37,661 nt of DNA from Chromera velia (taxonomy: Eukaryota > Sar > Chromeraceae): NCBI GenBank assembly GCA_018398765.1, contig JAHBMJ010000063.1:1-37661 (forward strand). The letters run 5' to 3'. Position 1 is the stretch's first letter, and every line of letters begins with the position of its first letter. Shown piece after piece: positions 32,109-37,661 of the stretch. A program made the translations under genes and the position numbers. Below the pieces are notes generated by a model. The model had not been told where the DNA came from. It made no database searches and saw only the letters and a list, made by a program, of their open reading frames with translations.

Positions 32109-34395
32109 TTACAATTCTTTCCATATACCATATAAAACTGCAACAAACAAAGAATCAGGACATAACGAAAAAAGAAACGCACGCAAAATATGAGAACACA
32201 AAGTGTCAAGAAGACGATGTGCAGGAACAGCTGATCGCACATGAGCGTAGTGAGGAAAAGGAAGAGGAGCTTTCACTCTACCAACTAGTAAAGACATACG
32301 ACAGCGATTGGGGTCCTTTGGCAATAAAAACAAGCGGGTACAGCAGTCGCATAGACGAAGCTCAAACTGCAGAAAAGTATTCAAATTTTACTCCTCAAAC
32401 ACACATTCAACAGCATAAAAATCCTTTCTGCAAAGACTTGCACATATGTGATCTTTTTCTAAAGTAAAGGGAAGGCGAGCAACTAGGAGCCGATCATCCA
32501 TCCATCTTCACACCACACGCTTACTGCCCGATAAGGAGCTAATCCCCCGGGCTGTGGCCTAATCATGTTCGACCAAAGCCGTACTTCCATTCGCAAGGGC
32601 TGGCGACAGAGGAGAGCCTTGTGCAAACCCCTGCCGCTGCCACACATGACGATTCCCAACAACCACAAAGCAGGTCGCAAAGTCTAACTTCACAAAATCC
32701 AGAATTTCGTTAAAAGAAAGTGCCCATGCATTCTGGAACCGGCCGTGTGTTGAAAGAAAAGCTATAGGCCGAGTGTGACCTTTGGGCATCCACTTTCTCC
32801 CTCCTCTCCCCATGATTGTGGCAGAATGAATCCAAACACCCCCAACAGAGGAGAAAGGCAATACCAAAAAAGAATACCGACGAGATGCGCGAAGCTCATC
32901 AAACACACAAGAAAATAAATGAAGAACCAATGCTCGGGGAATTGAAGGATAAAAGTTCTTAATGTCCTCGACATGAATGAAGATCTGACTAAAATGTGAA
33001 ACAGACGGTAACATCCTTCCCTGAACAGCAGTAAAATGGGTGCATTCGATATCTCCCAACCCCCCATTAAATTTTTCGATGTCTCGCATAAAAGTAAACG
33101 GTGAAAACAAGGTTGCATGCGGACTTAAAGTGGAAAGCAATCCATTCAACAACTGACACACAATCGAAAAGGGCTTTCTCTATGCGTGTCTCGCGTACGA
33201 CACTAGTGGGCGCCACTTCAGTTCAGAGAGCTGTCTAGGGTGCCCGTCTCTAAACGATTTTGCTTTCAGCCATACAATCCCTCGCCCAAATGCATGACGC
33301 CTACGAGACTTTCTTCCCATTTTCTCCCCTAACTCCCCAATCCCTTTTCCTTTTCCAAAGAGCTTTTCTACTGCTTCTTTTTCCATCAACTGAGTACACA
33401 ATCTATAGTTAGGATTCTTTACAAATAAATTCTCCACTGCATTTGTAAAAACCTGAAGACACACAAAGAAAAGGTCCCCTCCTGACCGATCCAGCTGCCC
33501 AATGACTAATTTACTGCGCAAGTCTCTCACCACTGCTCTAGGTGGCACAGAGCAGAACCTCCAGGCCTGAGCTATAAAGAACGAAGAATTACTAAGGCAG
33601 TACATTAATTCTTTCTTCTATTCACGTTTGCTTTCTCCTGCTTCCTCCCCCCACTTCCGTCCCCACACCCTCGATCGAGCAAGCCTTTGGCTGAGTGTTG
33701 CTACTACACGGTCAGCGACCTCATTTATCGAAGGAATAAAACGAGATCGAGAGTTCCAATTCTCGGGAGTCGCAAACAGGTGCTGCAAACCAGAGGCTGT
33801 CGACCACTTATCCACCACATGCCCCTCCACCAGGTGCAACCCGAACCTACGTCCAATGTCTGCACATGTGCACGGAACTGGCAGCAGCTCTCTCTCTGAC
33901 CAACGTAAGCGTGCAGTTGCCTCTTTCTCATTTGAAAAGAGATCCCTGAGAGTCGTTCCCTTTTCCGCTCGCAAACGAAGAAACACCTTCTTTTTCCTTC
34001 TTACCCCTGCACTACCCCCCTCCGCTGCCCCATGCATGAACGAATCAAAAAATGAACGAATACACGAATGTAATACAACACGCATAGACTGGAAAGCAAA
34101 TAAAGGAACGCGAATTTCCTGATACCGCACTTGTGCTCGGACCAAAGCCCAGTCGAATCCTTTTGCCTCACACAGCCGAGAGAGGTTGCTGACAAAAATA
34201 GATCGAAAGAACAAATCCGATGCCACCCGAAGAAAACGAGAGTATAATGCCACCACGTCCTCAAAAATCAATGATGTCTTTTTGAGCTGAGACGTTGGTC
34301 GGGCCTTACAGGCCAACCAAGCGTAAAACCACGTACGGAACCAGTGCACCCCTGCCCCATGCCTTGCTCTCAGGCGATCTGCATCTTCCTTGAAT
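32109..34395 (-). pseudogene. Retroelement copy B, linker and reverse transcriptase (broken)
   Basis: The frame enters from the truncation point and reads through the codon that is a stop in copy A (Gln here, about 34132). It stops at TAG 33620-33618 and TAG 32561-32559, both shared with copy A, and at TAA 32390-32388 (shared). Stops private to this copy are TAG 33182-33180 (Trp TGG in copy A) and a TAA at 32111-32109 (CAG in copy A). The RT motifs RPLVS, DIKNFYPSIP, QGSPLSPALAN and RRWMDD are all kept. The mixture of shared and private stops shows independent decay after a common, already interrupted, parent. Confidence 0.7.
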
Positions 34396-34860
34396 GACGA
34401 TAATGATCAGAATAAAAAAAAATTATTTTAAAGCTGTTTTACAATAACTTGGCTAATTAGTATACTTTAATGAATCAATAACAATAAAAAACGATATCAT
34501 AGGATAGACTCTGACTGTAGTCTTTGAGCTATAGACCCTGAGTGAAACCTGATCGATTAATTTTTTTTTTTAATCATCTTTTAAACATAAAAAAAAAGTC
34601 AATATATAGTTGACTAAGAATAACTCAGATCGAGCGGAAGATATTTAATTTGTTCAATAATATCCATTGGTATGTGGTCGTCCTTTTTTTAATACTGACT
34701 TATCACTCTCAACTTTAAATGCAAAGTGTATCAAAGTGTTAAAAACTTTTAATTCATCTATTTATCCCAACAGAATTTTTTTAGGAATTTTTATCATTAT
34801 AAGGTATGTTCTTGTGAAGCATTTTTAGCACTGATCCCTGCAACCGACTCTGCCAGCTGT
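34396..34860. other. AT-rich spacer, right part
   Basis: The AT-rich stretch begins exactly where copy B is truncated and extends to near the 3' end of the last minus-strand gene. No open frame, RNA or promoter signal is seen. Confidence 0.55.
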
Positions 34861-34899
34861 GCTCATTCCGAGTCATTCGTTTGCAAGTAGATCATTCAT

Positions 34900-35941
34900 T
34901 TATTGCCCACTTTCCTCTAGCCTTTCCAACCTTCCAACATCTACCAGAGGTTCTTCCAATTTTGCTTTCAAGAGAAGAATTTGGTCATCCTGCACACCCA
35001 GACTCAGCCACACACACACATACACACACAGGGGGGGCAGAGGTTCACGATACACCCTACCGTTTCTGCATTAACTCATCGTTGAGAGACTGGAGGACAC
35101 ACACATGCCGAAATCCCCGCATTTTACTACAAAGGGAGAGGGGGAGAGAGAAGGNNNNNNNGGCGGGAGAGGGAGAGGGAGAGTGAGACGGAGAGGGAGA
35201 GAGAGAGAGACGGAGAAAGAGAGAAAGAGCTGGCGGGAGGGAGGAAGGGAGAGAGAGAGAGATGCCCACGCACCTCGCTCCTTGCCCGCCGCCACTGCCA
35301 GTATCCCATGCTGACGGGCTTGAGACCCAACGCCTTCAAATTCCTGCAGGCAAAGGGCCAACCAACCCAAGAGGGATAAATGGGCTTGCAAAGGGGCAGA
35401 GAAACGGTACGTGGAGGAGGCTCGACGAGGACAGTCGGAGAAAACAACTCACGCCAACTTCTTGCTTACTCGCTCACCCACCCACTTTCTCTTGCTCACT
35501 GACTCACTCACGGATTCAGCCACTATCTCTACAATTAACACTCACACCCCCACACACCCTCTCACACACACGCGCGCGTGACACAAATTAAATAAAAACT
35601 CAGGTACACAAGTACGCCCCCCCTCTCTCATCTGCCCACTGAACGAAGACGCATGCAGACGCCCCCCAATTGCCGATAGCGCGTGCTGTCCCCCCCCCAC
35701 CTGTGCTTCAGTGCCCGCGTGACGGGACGGCTGACGGCGTCCACTTCCAGCACAATCCCGGTCTCCTCGTCCAGAAAGTCTAGGTAGTATGGCCCTACTC
35801 AGAGGCACACGTGTCAATACATGCACATGCACACATGCACACATGCACACATACCCACACACGAACACACACACACACGAACACACACACTTTTACATAC
35901 ACACGTACACACACACACACACACACACATACCCACACACA

Positions 35942-35977
<36 letters not shown>

Positions 35978-36589
35978 AAGCGTTGTGTGTTCATTCATAT
36001 TCGTCCGTACGCACACAAACTCATGCGCTGTCTTCTCTCTTTGCAGTCACTTTGGCTGTTGTCGACAAGCCGACTTCTTGTCCAATCCATCAGCGGATCC
36101 ATCTGATTGAAAGCAAATTCATCCACGAGACACACACTGCATGTGAGCAATCACAATCTTGAAAGCGAGAGTGTTGAAGTTTAAAATCGAGACATGACAG
36201 CCGTTCTTTGACAAATGGACCGATCGAGAATAAAAGAAGCACTGCGTCCCTTGTTTCATCTGTAAATTGGTGAAGAGTTGCGTCGAGAAAAGAAGGTTCT
36301 TTTCGGCACTGCCCGCAGCGCAGCAACACTGTCCCCCTGACTCTCACTTTGCTNATGCACACATGCACACATGCACACATGCACACATGCACACATGCAC
36401 ACATGCACACATGCACACATGCACACATGCACACATGCACACATGCACACATGCACACATGCACACATGCACACATGCACACATGCACACATGCACACAT
36501 ACCCACACACGAACACACACACACACGAACACACACACTTTTACATACACACGTACACACACACACACACACACACATACCCACACACA

Positions 36590-36627
<38 letters not shown>

Positions 36628-37638
36628 AAGCGTTGTGTGTTCATTCATATTCGTCCGTACGCACACAAACTCATGCGCTGTCTTCTCTCTTTGCAGTCAC
36701 TTTGGCTGTTGTCGACAAGCCGACTTCTTGTCCAATCCATCAGCGGATCCATCTGATTGAAAGCAAATTCATCCACGAGACACACACTGCATGTGAGCAA
36801 TCACAATCTTGAAAGCGAGAGTGTTGAAGTTTAAAATCGAGACATGACAGCCGTTCTTTGACAAATGGACCGATCGAGAATAAAAGAAGCACTGCGTCCC
36901 TTGTTTCATCTGTAAATTGGTGAAGAGTTGCGTCGAGAAAAGAAGGTTCTTTTCGGCACTGCCCGCAGCGCAGCAACACTGTCCCCCTGACTCTCACTTT
37001 GCTCGACGCGCGTTTGGACTCCGAGATTCTTTTTGATTGCACATGCATGTGGGTATTTGTATTTGTGTGTGTGTGCATGAAGGTAGCTGCGCTTACCTCT
37101 GCGCGCATTTCGAGTCCATGGTAGCTTGAACTTCCCCCTAAGAAGGTCTGTGACCATGGCGACCTCAGCAAACATCTTCAGAGACTCTGTTTTCTCCTGC
37201 TCCAGGCGATCTGCGGGCAGGCAGGAGATGGTTGATCCTGCCTGATGTTTATACGGTAATATCATGTATCCGAATTCGTCAAGTTCTGGGTCCGCATAGG
37301 AATCCACTCTTCGCTTCCAGGTCTTTGTGGAACATCTCGTGCTCCAGACGGGGAGCGCAAAGGCACGCATCGTGTGTCAAATTAAGGCACTCATTCCATG
37401 CTCTTTCAAGGCACTCATCCCATGTGATGTGAAGGCACCCATCTCATGCGGGCTCAGGGCACCCATTCTTTGTTCATTCAAGGCACTCATCCCCCAATTA
37501 TTTAAGACGCTCCTTCACCTACCGCATTCATCGCACGCCCCCCTCCAGAGAGAGGGGATCTCTACTCGTGGCAACCTTTCTCTCAGCTCCTCCACCTCGT
37601 AGCAGGAGAGTACCTCAGAGAGCTTCATTAGAACCATG
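34900..37638 (-). CDS. Multi-exon gene, unrecognised product (partial model)
   Basis: Minus-strand candidate exons: 37638-37523 (ATG at 37637, [20 protein letters not shown]), about 37340-37097 ([35 protein letters not shown], donor GTAAGC), 36786-36665 ([20 protein letters not shown]), 35794-35701 ([20 protein letters not shown]), 35343-35274 ([20 protein letters not shown]), 35089-35061 (SLNDELMQK) and a last exon from 34989. Phases match along the last five. The link between 37097 and 36786 is off by one base and the first junction is not settled, so an exon is missing or misplaced. In the joined phase the last exon stops early (TGA 34970-34968); in another frame it reads [20 protein letters not shown] to TAA 34902-34900. 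The protein is charged with aromatic clusters, and I recognise no family. Exon 36786-36665 is duplicated at 36136-36015, probably an assembly artefact. Confidence 0.5.
35155..35161. other. Assembly gap (seven N) in a purine repeat
   Basis: The gap lies within GA-rich repeats (about 35134-35260), in the intron between exons 35343-35274 and 35089-35061 of the last minus-strand gene. Confidence 0.95.
35822..36353. repeat. First copy of a near-identical 0.5-kb direct duplication
   Basis: The sequence from the GCACACAT repeats through the CA microsatellite and a unique 370-base part matches 36472-37003. The only difference I find is one AC unit in the microsatellite. This copy ends exactly at the N at 36354. 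Confidence 0.85.
36354..36354. other. Single-N gap between duplicate copies
   Basis: One N separates the end of the first duplicate from an ATGCACAC array. It probably marks a contig join. Confidence 0.95.
36355..36500. repeat. (ATGCACAC)n 8-base tandem array, about 18 copies
   Basis: Perfect 8-base units run from the N at 36354 to about 36498 and then change to CA-rich sequence. Only about three such units precede the first duplicate copy, so the array length is uncertain. Confidence 0.9.
36472..37003. repeat. Second copy of the 0.5-kb direct duplication
   Basis: Same content as 35822-36353, offset 648 to 650 bases. This copy continues into unique sequence at 37004, so it is the one connected to the upstream exons of the minus-strand gene. 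Confidence 0.85.
37384..37515. repeat. 24-base minisatellite, five units and a partial sixth
   Basis: Units start at 37384, 37408, 37432, 37456 and 37480, each opening aaggcac(t/c)cat or a close variant, and a partial unit follows from 37504. Because 24 is a multiple of three, the plus strand reads as an 8-residue repeat (KALIPCSF and variants), but I place the array in an intron of the minus-strand gene. Confidence 0.85.
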
Positions 37639-37661
37639 CTGCAAGTAAGTGCGGAACACAG

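Larger units (their letters stand above)
31440..34395 (-). mobile_element. Penelope-like retroelement, copy B (5'-truncated)
   Basis: The sequence matches copy A from its 3' end to 34395 (A: 25950-28670), differing by scattered substitutions (a few percent by eye) and one extra block of about 235 bases. At 34395 similarity stops and AT-rich DNA follows, so ORF1 and the GIY-YIG part are missing. Its 3' end abuts copy A's 5' end at 31439/31440 in the same orientation. 5' truncation is the usual result of incomplete target-primed reverse transcription. Confidence 0.8.

Noticed and set aside
36355-36500. Regular repeats resembling a CRISPR array
   Set aside because: Uninterrupted 8-base tandem units with no spacers, in a eukaryotic intron.
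1-37661. A strand rule for the orientation of CT/GT microsatellites relative to genes
   Set aside because: GT tracts lie on the sense strand of some introns and on the antisense strand of others (for example 20219-20272), so no consistent rule holds.

Overview
The window looks like nuclear DNA of an intron-rich protist. Genes are split by GT-AG introns of about 50 to 1,000 bases. Exons are GC-rich, introns are full of microsatellites, and the spacers between genes are AT-rich. There is no bacterial operon structure and I saw no RNA gene. A photosynthetic alveolate (chromerid such as Chromera or Vitrella) fits, but this is an inference from style, not proof. Four N-gaps (9225, 14804-14809, 35155-35161, 36354) show it is a draft scaffold.

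Layout: (1) 409-4601, plus strand: the 3' part of a Ser/Thr (NEK-like) protein kinase with a Ser/Pro-rich tail of about 1,000 residues. Three phase-compatible candidate exons at 4761-8218 and one at 9797-10151 may belong to the same gene or to a neighbour. (2) 10152-13180: convergent spacer ending in an AT-rich island. (3) 13177-22705, minus strand: a large gene for which I could place eleven exons with matching splice phases (1,770 codons) plus two tentative ones. It encodes an armadillo/HEAT-like protein with a concanavalin-A-like (LamG-type) domain and an apparent N-myristoylation start. (4) 22706-23683: divergent, AT-rich promoter spacer. (5) 23684-24972, plus strand: a complete four-exon gene for a 115-residue cysteine-rich, probably zinc-binding protein. 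(6) 25690-34860: an AT-rich convergent spacer split by two head-to-tail copies of a Penelope-like retroelement (minus strand). Copy A (25950-31439) has an ORF1 with an AT-hook, an N-terminal GIY-YIG endonuclease and a reverse transcriptase. Copy B (31440-34395) is 5'-truncated. Both are broken by stops. (7) 34900-37661, minus strand: a multi-exon gene I do not recognise, crossed by a near-exact 650-base duplication around a single N that is probably an assembly error.

The most interesting object is the retroelement. Its GIY-YIG nuclease lies before the reverse transcriptase, the order reported for the permuted Penelope-like (Chlamys/Naiad) group. It also has a separate ORF1, and the copies stand in the tandem head-to-tail arrangement typical of Penelope-like elements. 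The host genes have no evident shared pathway.
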